The notes beneath the pieces were generated by a model, which was given only the letters and a program-made list of their open reading frames with translations, was not told the DNA's origin and ran no database searches. From contig CALBKH010000103.1 of NCBI GenBank assembly GCA_937892955.1, positions 4,672 through 68,671 of the forward strand: DNA of 64,000 nt, written 5' to 3'. Positions within the stretch are counted from its first letter, which is position 1. Each line of letters begins with the position of its first letter. The position numbers were made by a program, and so were the translations under genes. Source of the DNA: an uncultured Alphaproteobacteria bacterium. GTDB taxonomy: Bacteria; Pseudomonadota; Alphaproteobacteria; Rhizobiales; Ancalomicrobiaceae. Of the stretch, positions 43,576 to 50,772 are shown one piece after another.

Positions 43576-44307
43576 TCAGATCCCGACCGCGTCCAACCCC
43601 GCCCGGTCCATCGCCGCGACGTCGGTGAGGATCGTCTTCGCGTCGCCCACGGCGATCAGCTTGCCGTGGTTGAACAGGGCCGCGTCGTCGGCGAAGCGGT
43701 GAGCCATGTCGACGTCGTGGGTGGTGAAGACCAGCGTCGTGCCACGTGCCTCGAGCTCGGCGAGGGTGGCGAGCAGGCGCTTGGCCGAGCGCGCGTCGAG
43801 CCCCGCCGTCGGCTCGTCGATCAGCAGCACCTCGGGCCGCATGGCGACCGCCCCGGCGATCGCCGCGCGCTTCTTCTGGCCGAAAGACAGCATGTGGGTC
43901 GGTCGATCCGCCAGATCGGCGATGCCCAGCGCCGCAAGCGCCTCCTCGACCCGGGCCCGAACCTCCGCCTCGGCGAGGTCGAGATTCATCGGTCCGAACG
44001 ACACGTCCTCGAACACCGACGGGGCGAAGAGCTGGTCGTCGGCGTCCTGCAACACGAGGCCGACCCGCCGCCGCCAGGCGACGAGGCCGGTGCGATCGTA
44101 GGTCGCCGGCGCCCCGTCGAGGAGGATGCGCCCCCCGGTCGGCTTCAGAGTGCCGTTCAGGTGAAGGAGCAGCGTCGTCTTGCCCGCCCCGTTGGGGCCG
44201 AGGATGGCCAGCCGCCGCCCCTTTTCCACCGTCAGATCGAGCCGGTCGAGCGCCGGCACGCCGCCGGGATAGACATGGGTCAGCCCCTCGGCTCGGATCG
44301 GGCTCAT
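43576..44307 (-). CDS. cbiO: Energy-coupling factor ATPase for cobalt transport
   Basis: The 243-residue ABC ATPase of the CbiMNQO importer has Walker A GPNGAGKTTLLLHLNG near 37-52, a Q-loop LVLQDADDQLFAP (the ECF-type DDQLF), signature LSFGQKKRAAIAGA, and Walker B VLLIDEPTAGLD followed by FTTHDVDMAH. All catalytic motifs are intact. Its ATG overlaps the cbiQ stop. It is the last gene of a riboswitch-controlled operon. Confidence 0.95.
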   Translation of the reverse strand: MSPIRAEGLTHVYPGGVPALDRLDLTVEKGRRLAILGPNGAGKTTLLLHLNGTLKPTGGRILLDGAPATYDRTGLVAWRRRVGLVLQDADDQLFAPSVFEDVSFGPMNLDLAEAEVRARVEEALAALGIADLADRPTHMLSFGQKKRAAIAGAVAMRPEVLLIDEPTAGLDARSAKRLLATLAELEARGTTLVFTTHDVDMAHRFADDAALFNHGKLIAVGDAKTILTDVAAMDRAGLDAVGI

Positions 44308-45038
44308 CGCGTCGCGACCCCGAGAAGGACGAGGGCGGCGAGCGTCGCCACCACACCGGCGAGGCCGGCGACGGTCGCCGGCCGGCGTGGCGTCAGCACC
44401 CGCAAGGCACCGCCGTCCCAACCGCGCGCCATCAGCCCCGCCTCCATGCGATGCGCCCGGTCGAGGGCGCGCGGCAGGAGATTGGCGGCGAGAGCGCCGG
44501 ACGAGCGGATGCGTCGGCGCCAACCGACATGGCCGAGCCGCGCCTCCTGCGCCGCATGCATGGCGGCGAAGGTGTCGGAAAGAACGAAGAGGAAGCGATA
44601 GACGAGGAGCGCCAGCTCGACGAGTTCCGTCGGCAACCGCAGACGCGCCAGCCCGGCGACGAGGTCGCTCGCCGGCGTGGTGAAGGCGAGGAGCAGCAGC
44701 GCCGCCGCCGCCGCGCCGGCGCGCAGGGTCAGCCCCGCCGCGTCGGCGAAGCCGTTCGGCGCCAGCCCGACGCCGTCGGCCCCGATCGTCACCAGGAGCG
44801 TCGCCGCGCCGGTGACGACGAAGCCGAGCGGCGCGGCCATGACGAGTGCCCAGGTCCGCGGCGCCACACCCGCGCCGACGATCGCCGCCGTCGCCGCGAC
44901 GGCCAGCACCGCCGCGGCGGTCGGCCACGGCGGGAAGGCGAGCGCGACGACGAGCAGCCCGAGGGCGAGGACGACCTTCTCGGCGAGCGATCGTCCGCGC
45001 CACCGGTTGGTATGGGCGATTCTATCGACGGTCGTCAT
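44304..45038 (-). CDS. cbiQ: Cobalt ECF transporter T component
   Basis: The 244-residue integral membrane coupling protein links CbiO to CbiM. About five or six membrane helices are seen. The coupling-helix A-R-G motif appears as MEAGLMARGWDG near residue 200. LPTELVELALLVYRFLFVLSDTFAAM is the typical central region. The start at 45038 (MTTVDRIAHTNRW) overlaps the end of cbiN by about 17 bases, which supports one transcript for all four genes. Confidence 0.92.
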   Translation of the reverse strand: MTTVDRIAHTNRWRGRSLAEKVVLALGLLVVALAFPPWPTAAAVLAVAATAAIVGAGVAPRTWALVMAAPLGFVVTGAATLLVTIGADGVGLAPNGFADAAGLTLRAGAAAAALLLLAFTTPASDLVAGLARLRLPTELVELALLVYRFLFVLSDTFAAMHAAQEARLGHVGWRRRIRSSGALAANLLPRALDRAHRMEAGLMARGWDGGALRVLTPRRPATVAGLAGVVATLAALVLLGVATR

Positions 45039-45327
45039 CGCGCCGGCGGCTCCCGTGACGACGGCCGAGGACATAACCGAGGATGCCGGCGCCGATCGCC
45101 GCCTGCAGGGCGAAGAGCGTGCTCTCGACCTCCTTCGACGGCGGCTCCCAGAACGGCGTGGTCCAGCGGGTGTAGCCGGGTCGAGCCGCTTCGATCGCCT
45201 GCGAGGCGACGTCGTCGGTACCGGTGAAGGCACCCTCGAGGCCGGGCCACACCAGCGGCAGGACGATGATCGCCACGGCGACGACGAGAAGGGCGACGGT
45301 GCGCCCACGGGTGAGGGTCAGATCCAT
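45022..45327 (-). CDS. cbiN: Cobalt transport accessory protein
   Basis: The 101-residue protein has two membrane helices (GRTVALLVVAVAIIVLPLVW and LFALQAAIGAGILGYVLG) flanking a periplasmic loop. The loop GAFTGTDDVASQAIEAARPGYTRWTTPFWEPPSKEVES has the CbiN pattern G-x-D, then PxY-x-P-W-x-P-P-S-x-E. CbiN is needed for metal loading of CbiM. The start at 45327 is two bases after the cbiM stop. The C-terminus is very basic (RRHGSRRRDDDRR). Confidence 0.9.
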   Translation of the reverse strand: MDLTLTRGRTVALLVVAVAIIVLPLVWPGLEGAFTGTDDVASQAIEAARPGYTRWTTPFWEPPSKEVESTLFALQAAIGAGILGYVLGRRHGSRRRDDDRR

Positions 45328-45329
45328 GA

Positions 45330-45998
45330 TCAGCGCCCTCCCGACAGCGGCGCGAAGCCGTGACCGGCATCGCCGCCGCGACCGACCAGCGCCGCCGCCA
45401 CGACGACCGTGAGCAGGCCCTCGGCGATCGCCAAGGGCACCTGGGTCACCGCGAAGATGCCGGCGAACTTGACGAAGGATCCGGCGATGCCGGAGGTCGG
45501 ATCGGGGAAGGCCAGCGCCAGTTGCAGCGACGTGACGACATAGGTCGAAAGATCGGCGAGCGCCGCGCCGAGGAACACCGCCACCGCGATCGGCAGACCG
45601 GCTCCGGTCGCCATTCGCCACGCCGCCCAGCCGACCCACGGGCCGGCGATCGCCATCGAGAAGACGTTGGCGCCGAGCGTCGTCAGCCCGCCATGGGCGA
45701 GCAGCAGCCCCTGGAACAGGAGCACGATCAGCCCGACCGGCGCCATCACCGCCGGGCCGAAGGTCATGGCGCCGAGGCCGGTGCCGGTCGGATGCGAGCA
45801 GGAGCCGGTGACGCTCGGCAGCTTCAGCGCCGACAGGATGAAGGTGAAGGCGCTCGCCGCGGCGAGCGTCAGTCGCGCCTCGGGGCGCTCCTTCAAGGTC
45901 CGACGGAGCGCGATCGTTCCGCCGACGACGAAGGGGGTCGCGGCGATCGTCCAACCGATCGCGTGACCCATCGGAAGGAATCCTTCCATGATGTGCAT
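45330..45998 (-). CDS. cbiM: Cobalt ECF transporter S component
   Basis: The 222-residue substrate-specific subunit starts with the metal-binding N-terminus MHIMEGFLPMGHAIGW. The Met-His-Ile-x-Glu-Gly pattern of CbiM/NikM binds Co(II) through the amino terminus and H2. Seven helices and the conserved KLPSVTGSCSHPTGTGLGA with its second histidine follow. GPWVGWAAWR and the late HGFAPLSGGR are normal. A cobalamin riboswitch lies in its 5' region, so cobalt uptake should be shut off when B12 is plentiful. Confidence 0.95.
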   Translation of the reverse strand: MHIMEGFLPMGHAIGWTIAATPFVVGGTIALRRTLKERPEARLTLAAASAFTFILSALKLPSVTGSCSHPTGTGLGAMTFGPAVMAPVGLIVLLFQGLLLAHGGLTTLGANVFSMAIAGPWVGWAAWRMATGAGLPIAVAVFLGAALADLSTYVVTSLQLALAFPDPTSGIAGSFVKFAGIFAVTQVPLAIAEGLLTVVVAAALVGRGGDAGHGFAPLSGGR

Positions 45999-46094
45999 GC
46001 GTGTCCACCTCGTGTTCGACGCGCCGTGACCTGAGGCCATCGGCTCGCTCTCGGGACACCCCGCCCGAAAGACGCGCACGGCGCCGGGACCGAC

Positions 46095-46362
46095 GGCAGG
46101 TCTCCTGGCTCGCGGGTCTTCGGGTCTCGGTCGAGCCTTCCCGGTCTGACGCTGCATCCTCCGGTGGGGGAGGATGCGACCAGTGGCCGATCGCCGCGTT
46201 CGTCACTTTCGAGACGTGGCGATCCGAACCGATACCTCTCCGCTCACAGTTGCGGGGGCAGCCACGGCCGACGCACCCGCTTCGGCCTCTCGTCGAGCGC
46301 CGTCGCGAATCTCGTATCCCGTGTTCCCTTTTCACCACGATCACGACGCGATCGTGGCACCA
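46095..46362 (-). promoter_or_regulatory. Cobalamin riboswitch upstream of cbiMNQO
   Basis: Read on the minus strand, the class-I cobalamin elements occur in the standard order. GGTGAAAAGGGAAC is at 46336-46323, GCTGCCCCCGCAACTGTG at 46262-46245, GCCACTG at 46187-46181, GGGAAGGC at 46142-46135, and the B12 box AGCCAGGAGACCTGCC at 46110-46095. A closing hairpin CCACGATC/GATCGTGG precedes the first block. About 96 bases separate the B12 box from the cbiM ATG, room for an expression platform. The remainder of the 567-base gap holds no gene. Confidence 0.95.
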
Positions 46363-46565
46363 TCGGTTCGGACACGGTAAGCACCCGGGGCAGACGGCGC
46401 AAGCGCAACCTCCGTCGCGCCCCCTCCCCGAGCCGGCGCACCTCGTCCGAACCATGCCCTCGAATTCCACAACGCGTTGACAGCGCCCCCGCACCGAACT
46501 CAGGATGTGCTCTCTTCGGTCGCGCCGGCCACCGTCGCGCAGCCCACGACAACGAGAGCCCATCG

Positions 46566-47036
46566 ATGAACCTTTCGAAGACCCTGGCGTTCGGCGCGAT
46601 TCTCGCCGTCACCCTGACCGCCGCCCACGCCCAGACGGTCGGCGACCTCACCGTCGACCATCCCTGGAGCCGCGCCACCCCGCCGGCCGCCCCGGTCGGC
46701 GCCGGCTATCTGGTCGTCACCAACAAGGGCAAGACAGCCGATCGTCTGGTCTCCGCGGCCTCCGACATCTCCACCAAGGTGGAGCTCCACGAGATGGCGA
46801 TCACCGACGGCATCATGCGCATGCGCGCCCTCGATCAGGGCATCGCCGTTCCCGCCGGCGGCAAGGTCGAGTTCAAGCCGGGCGGCTACCACATCATGTT
46901 CATCGGCCTGAAGCAGCCGATCGCCAAGGATTCGCGCTTCAAGGGCACGCTCACCTTCGAGAAGGCCGGCACCGTCGAGGTCGAATACGTGGTCGAAGGC
47001 ATGGGCAAGGCCCCCGCCGGCCATTCCGGCCACTGA
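46566..47036 (+). CDS. Periplasmic copper chaperone PCu(A)C family
   Basis: The 156-residue exported protein has a signal peptide ending near TAAHAQ (residue 22). The mature domain shows VDHPWSRATPPAAPVGAGYLVVTNKG, KVELHEMAITDGIMRMRALDQG and GGYHIMFIGLKQPI. These supply the H-x(n)-M copper ligands (H of LHEM, M of IMRM, H and M of YHIMF). PCu(A)C proteins deliver Cu(I) to the CuA or CuB site of oxidases. The start at 46566 is chosen for the signal peptide; the longer frame runs through the riboswitch region. A separate His pair ends the protein (GHSGH). Confidence 0.9.
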   Translation: MNLSKTLAFGAILAVTLTAAHAQTVGDLTVDHPWSRATPPAAPVGAGYLVVTNKGKTADRLVSAASDISTKVELHEMAITDGIMRMRALDQGIAVPAGGKVEFKPGGYHIMFIGLKQPIAKDSRFKGTLTFEKAGTVEVEYVVEGMGKAPAGHSGH

Positions 47037-47110
47037 GGTTCCGCCGACCTCGCCCGCCATCGACCGGCGTGAGGCGGATGTGCCCGGGACGAGCCTCCCG
47101 ACATTCCGGG

Positions 47111-47196
47111 CGTCATCTCCGGACTTGATCCGGGGACCCATGATTCGAACAACTCATGGGTGCCCGGGGGTGCCCGGGTCGAGCTCGGGCATGACG
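47111..47196. repeat. Alphaproteobacterial palindromic intergenic repeat
   Basis: The element opens with CGTCATCTCCGGACTTGATC and closes with GCTCGGGCATGACG. Internal arms CCCATGA and TCATGGG also pair. This CGTCAT...ATGACG structure with inner CCGGG/CCCGG blocks is a common dispersed repeat of alphaproteobacteria. It lies between the convergent copper chaperone and nnrS genes. Confidence 0.65.
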
Positions 47197-47242
47197 GAGG
47201 GGAGGTTCGGGTTCTTCTGCGGGGACCGGAGGGGTGCCCGCC

Positions 47243-48421
47243 TCAGCCGCGCGGCCGCGTCAGGATCGGGAAATAGACGATGGCGAAGCCGGCGAAGGCG
47301 ACGAGCCAAGCGACCATCGCCACATGGAGGAGGACGAACTCGGCCTTCCCCATCCCCATGGCGATGCGTGCCACCGTGGCGACGAAGGCGCCGAGATAAA
47401 TCGCCTGGATCGACCGCGTCGCATGGAGCATCCGCCCGGTGTGGCCGAGGCTCGCCCGCGTCATCACCGCCAGCGTCATCGTCGCCAGCGCGCCGACCGT
47501 CCAGGCGTGCAGCGCCGCCGAGGCGAGGAGCGGCACCACCCCGAGGATCGTCCCGCCGAGGAGCAGGAAGCCGACCGGCACGAAGAGATAGGCGACGTGC
47601 AGGACGAGCACGAGCTTCTCGCCAGCCGTCCGCCAGCCGACCCAGCGCCACAGCCGCACCGCCTGGAAGCCGCCGGCGGCGACCAGCGCCGAGCCACTCG
47701 CCCGATGGTCCGGCAGCACCACCCACATCGCCAGCGCCACGCTCGACACACCGATCACCACCGCGTCGAACCGCGCGAAGGGCACCGGCATTCGGCCACC
47801 GCGCGAGCGCAGCCAATTGGCGGTGAAGCTCGGCACGATGCGCCCGCCGATGACCGCGACCAGCACCACCGCCGCGGCGATGCCGATTCGAGTGCCGTGG
47901 GACGCGGTGCCGCGAAGGATCGCCTCGACGTGGAAGACGACGTTGCCGAGCGCCAGGAGGGCGACGAGGCCGACGATTCGGAGGTTGCGCCGGTTCTTGC
48001 CCGTCCACACTTCGCGTGCCGTGAGCCCGGTCAGTGCCAGAAGGAACGACGCGTCGATCGCCGCAGCCGACCAGGCGCCGATCGGCCCGGAGACCAGCAC
48101 CGCGACACGGCCCGCCGCCCACAGAGCGACGAGCCCGGCGAGCGGCCGCCCGACCACCGGCAACCGCCCGGTCCAGTTGGGGATGGCGGTGAGCAGGAAG
48201 CCGGCGACCGCCGCCGGCAGATAGCCGTAGAGCAGTTCGTGGACGTGCCAGTCGAGACCCGAGAAGGCGCTCGGCACCTCGAAATGCCCCTCGAACATCG
48301 GGATCCACAGGATGATCGCGATCGCCGCCCAGATCGCCCCGAAGAGGAAGAACGGACGGAAACCGCCGGTGAGGATCGCCGGCCCGCGATGGGCGCGCAT
48401 CTGTTCGGCCGTGGTCGCCAT
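47243..48421 (-). CDS. nnrS: NnrS family membrane protein
   Basis: The 392-residue haem- and copper-containing membrane protein has about twelve helices. It starts GGFRPFFLFGAIWAAIAIILW. LDWHVHELLYGYLPAAVAGFLLTAIPNWTGR carries the conserved W-H-x-H-E, and GGRIVPSFTANWLR, LHAWTVGALATMTLAVMTRASLGHTGR follow. NnrS protects against nitric oxide during denitrification in several proteobacteria. A TTG-N8-CAA site is 69 bases upstream of its start. It sits beside mog and upstream of the nap operon, which fits nitrogen-oxide metabolism, but no nitrite or NO reductase is present in the window. Confidence 0.92.
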   Translation of the reverse strand: MATTAEQMRAHRGPAILTGGFRPFFLFGAIWAAIAIILWIPMFEGHFEVPSAFSGLDWHVHELLYGYLPAAVAGFLLTAIPNWTGRLPVVGRPLAGLVALWAAGRVAVLVSGPIGAWSAAAIDASFLLALTGLTAREVWTGKNRRNLRIVGLVALLALGNVVFHVEAILRGTASHGTRIGIAAAVVLVAVIGGRIVPSFTANWLRSRGGRMPVPFARFDAVVIGVSSVALAMWVVLPDHRASGSALVAAGGFQAVRLWRWVGWRTAGEKLVLVLHVAYLFVPVGFLLLGGTILGVVPLLASAALHAWTVGALATMTLAVMTRASLGHTGRMLHATRSIQAIYLGAFVATVARIAMGMGKAEFVLLHVAMVAWLVAFAGFAIVYFPILTRPRG

Positions 48422-48489
48422 GCTCGTTCCCTTTCCCGCGCCCTTTCGGCGCCTCGGCCCGTTTGTCGCCCCACAGCGTCCGCGCTCCA

Positions 48490-48503
48490 TTGACGAAGGA
48501 CAA
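48490..48503. promoter_or_regulatory. Candidate Crp/Fnr-family binding site between nnrS and mog
   Basis: TTGACGAAGGACAA matches TTG-N8-CAA of FNR/NnrR/Dnr sites (consensus TTGAT-N4-ATCAA) with both outer half-sites intact. It is 69 bases before nnrS and 99 before mog. The two Crp/Fnr proteins encoded at 56547-58199 have the recognition motif expected to read this sequence. Confidence 0.45.
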
Positions 48504-48601
48504 GACGAGGTGGTTCCGATCCGATCAAATTCCGGGCATCATCGCGGCCCCCGAGACCCGAGCCGGGTCCGCCGAGCCCCCCCAGGAGCGCGAAACAGCG
48601 A

Positions 48602-49156
48602 ATGACGTCAGAAGCCTCCGATGCGACCGCGGTGCCGATCGGCGTCGTCACCGTTTCCGATCGTGCCTCGCGCGGCATCTACCAGGATCTCTCCGGCCCG
48701 GCGATCGAAACCTATCTCACCGAGGTGCTCGCCACCCCTTTCCGCATCGTTCGCCGCATCGTCGAGGACGAACAGCCGGCGATCGAGGCGGCGCTGAAAG
48801 ACCTCTGCGACGTCGAGGGCTGCCAGCTGGTGGTGACCACCGGTGGCACCGGCCCGGCGCCGCGCGACGTCACGCCGGAAGCGCTCTTCGCCGTCTGCGA
48901 CCGCATGATGCCCGGCTTCGGCGAAGCGATGCGGGCCAAGAGCCTGACCATCGTGCCGACCGCCATCCTCTCGCGCCAGGAGGCGGGCCTGCGCGGCTCT
49001 TCGCTGATCATCAACCTGCCGGGCAAACCGGCGTCGATTCGCGACTGCCTCGACGCGGTGATGCCGGCGGTGCCCTATTGCATCGACCTCGCCGGCGGTT
49101 ACCGCCTCGACACCCGCCCCGAGCGCATGGTGGCGTTCCGGCCCAAGGGAGCGTGA
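48602..49156 (+). CDS. mog: Molybdopterin adenylyltransferase
   Basis: The 184-residue MoaB/Mog-type protein adenylylates molybdopterin before molybdenum insertion. VVTVSDRASRGIYQDLSGPAIE, LVVTTGGTGPAPRDVTPEAL, RMMPGFGEAMR and PTAILSRQEAGLRGSSLIINLPGKPASIRDCLDAVMPAVPYCIDLAGG follow Escherichia coli Mog closely, more so than MoaB. The product serves NapA, the molybdoenzyme encoded 2 kb downstream. It diverges from nnrS and is followed after 4 bases by the DUF2478 gene. Confidence 0.9.
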   Translation: MTSEASDATAVPIGVVTVSDRASRGIYQDLSGPAIETYLTEVLATPFRIVRRIVEDEQPAIEAALKDLCDVEGCQLVVTTGGTGPAPRDVTPEALFAVCDRMMPGFGEAMRAKSLTIVPTAILSRQEAGLRGSSLIINLPGKPASIRDCLDAVMPAVPYCIDLAGGYRLDTRPERMVAFRPKGA

Positions 49157-49160
49157 GGCG

Positions 49161-49688
49161 ATGACCGACGAACCACGGATGTTGACCGCCCTGCTCTATG
49201 CCCAGGGAGAAGGCGCGGTGATCGGCCGCCTCGCCGAGGACGCCCGCACCCTCGGCTTGGCGCTCGCCGGCATGATCCAGAAGGACGAACGCCGTCCCGA
49301 TCGCCGTCGTTGCGACATGAGTCTCGTCGACCTGCCGACCGGAACCGAGATCCCGATCTCACAGGACCGCGGGCGCGAGGCCCGCGGCTGCCGATTGGAT
49401 CACGGAGCGCTGGAGGAAGCGGCGGCGCTGGCCATGCGTGGCCTCGATTCGGATCCGCTCCCCGACCTCCTGGTCCTGTCGAAATTCGGCAAACGCGAGA
49501 TCGAAGGCCACGGCTTTCGTCAAATAGTCGAACGCGCGGTGGAACTCGGGGTACCCGTACTGGTCGGTGTCGGCGCCGAACACGTGGCCGGTTTCCTCGA
49601 CTTCGCCGGCGAATACGGCATCGTGCAGGATGACGAGAGCACCGCACGCGGCTGGCTGAAGTCGATCGCCGCTCGCCGCATGGCGTGA
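49161..49688 (+). CDS. DUF2478 domain-containing protein
   Basis: The 175-residue soluble protein resembles small P-loop-like NTPase folds of the DUF2478 group. LLYAQGEGAVIGRLAEDARTLGLALAGMIQKDE, RCDMSLVDLPTGTEIPISQDRG and LLVLSKFGKREIEGHGFRQIVERAVELGVPVLVGV are its conserved blocks. The family is usually encoded with molybdenum transport or cofactor genes. It is tightly linked to mog here (4 bases), so a role in molybdoenzyme maturation is reasonable but unproven. Confidence 0.8.
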   Translation: MTDEPRMLTALLYAQGEGAVIGRLAEDARTLGLALAGMIQKDERRPDRRRCDMSLVDLPTGTEIPISQDRGREARGCRLDHGALEEAAALAMRGLDSDPLPDLLVLSKFGKREIEGHGFRQIVERAVELGVPVLVGVGAEHVAGFLDFAGEYGIVQDDESTARGWLKSIAARRMA

Positions 49689-49888
49689 AATCGAGCATGC
49701 GGAATTCGACATCACATCAGAGAAGGCGAATATTCTATCGTGTTGCCGCCGATTACTTTCATGATATTCTAGCTTTCGTCGGAGCATATCCTCCCAGCAT
49801 CGGACCGGAGGGTGTCGGTCGCTTCGTAGACTTACGCATGGATCCGGATGCTGTCCGTAGTCGACCGGAAGCGGGAGCTCGCGCGAGC

Positions 49889-49902
49889 TTACCAAATATC
49901 AA
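49889..49902 (+). promoter_or_regulatory. Degenerate FNR-like site upstream of napF
   Basis: TTACCAAATATCAA has a perfect right half (ATCAA) and a poor left half (TTACC instead of TTGAT). It ends 56 bases before the chosen napF start. The surrounding 270-base gap is locally AT-rich around 49690-49790 and shows no gene. Confidence 0.3.
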
Positions 49903-49958
49903 GTTCTCGTGAACGCCGGCCCGGCATGTTCCGGGGCGATCGGAAAGAGACCGAAGAG

Positions 49959-50474
49959 ATGTCGCTCGACCTGGCACGCCGCGACCTGTTCCGTGGACGG
50001 TTCGTCCGCCCCGCGGAGAAGCGCGTCCTGCGCCCGCCGACGGCGCTGTTCGAGACCGCTTTCCGCACCGCCTGCGACGGATGTCTGGCCTGCGTCACCG
50101 CCTGTCCGACGAAGATCATCCGTCTCGACGCCGAGCGCCGGCCGGTCCTCCAGTTCACGCATGGCGAATGCGAATTCTGCGGCGACTGCGCCGATGCCTG
50201 CCCGACCGGTGCCCTCGCCCGCGAGGGTGCGCGGCCGTGGACGGTGAAGGCCGAGATCGGCGGCAAGTGTCTGGCGATCGGCGGCGTCCACTGCCGCTCC
50301 TGCGGCGACGCCTGCCCGACTTCGGCGATCCGGTTCGCCCCGCGCGCCGACGGGCGGTTCCTGCCGATCCTCGCGCAGGGCACCTGCACCGGCTGCGGCG
50401 CCTGCTTCTCTGTCTGCCCGAGCGACGCCATCGACATCCACGAACGCCAACCACACGAGGGAGCGACGGCATGA
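49959..50474 (+). CDS. napF: Ferredoxin-type protein NapF
   Basis: The 171-residue cytoplasmic protein carries four cysteine clusters for [4Fe-4S] centres: CDGCLACVTACP, CEFCGDCADACP, CRSCGDACP and CTGCGACFSVCP. The third has one fewer spaced cysteine, but a further cysteine (GGKCLAIGGVHC) precedes it. NapF interacts with NapA in the cytoplasm during cofactor assembly. I start at the ATG at 49959 (MSLDLARRDLFRGRF), the conserved N-terminus; upstream ATGs at 49848 and 49926 are possible. The stop overlaps napD (ATGA). It is the first gene of napFDAGHBC. Confidence 0.92.
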   Translation: MSLDLARRDLFRGRFVRPAEKRVLRPPTALFETAFRTACDGCLACVTACPTKIIRLDAERRPVLQFTHGECEFCGDCADACPTGALAREGARPWTVKAEIGGKCLAIGGVHCRSCGDACPTSAIRFAPRADGRFLPILAQGTCTGCGACFSVCPSDAIDIHERQPHEGATA

Positions 50475-50737
50475 ACGTCATCGGTGTCCTGGTCATGACA
50501 GTGCCCGAGCACGAGGACGAGGTCGTCGCCCGCCTCGCCGAGATGCCCGGGGTGGAGATCCACGCCTCCTCCGGCGACGGCCGTCTGGTCGTCACCGCCA
50601 CCGACGAGGACACCGCCCTCGCCTCCGATGCGCTGATGGCGATGCAACTGATGCCGCACGTGATCGACGCTTCGCTCGTCTACCACGCCTACGAACCCGA
50701 GACCGACGAACCCGAGGCCGGCGCCCGCGCCGCCTGA
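50471..50737 (+). CDS. napD: NapA signal-peptide chaperone NapD
   Basis: The 88-residue cytoplasmic chaperone has a ferredoxin-like fold and binds the Tat signal of NapA, delaying export until the cofactor is inserted. NVIGVLVMTVPEHEDEVVARLAEMPGVEIHASSGDGRLVVTAT and the late MPHVIDASLVYHAYEPE are the family pattern. The ATG overlaps the napF stop, and napA begins 35 bases downstream. Length is normal. Confidence 0.94.
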   Translation: MNVIGVLVMTVPEHEDEVVARLAEMPGVEIHASSGDGRLVVTATDEDTALASDALMAMQLMPHVIDASLVYHAYEPETDEPEAGARAA

Positions 50738-50772
50738 TCCAACCCCAACCGACCTCTGGAGGGTCGCGACCG

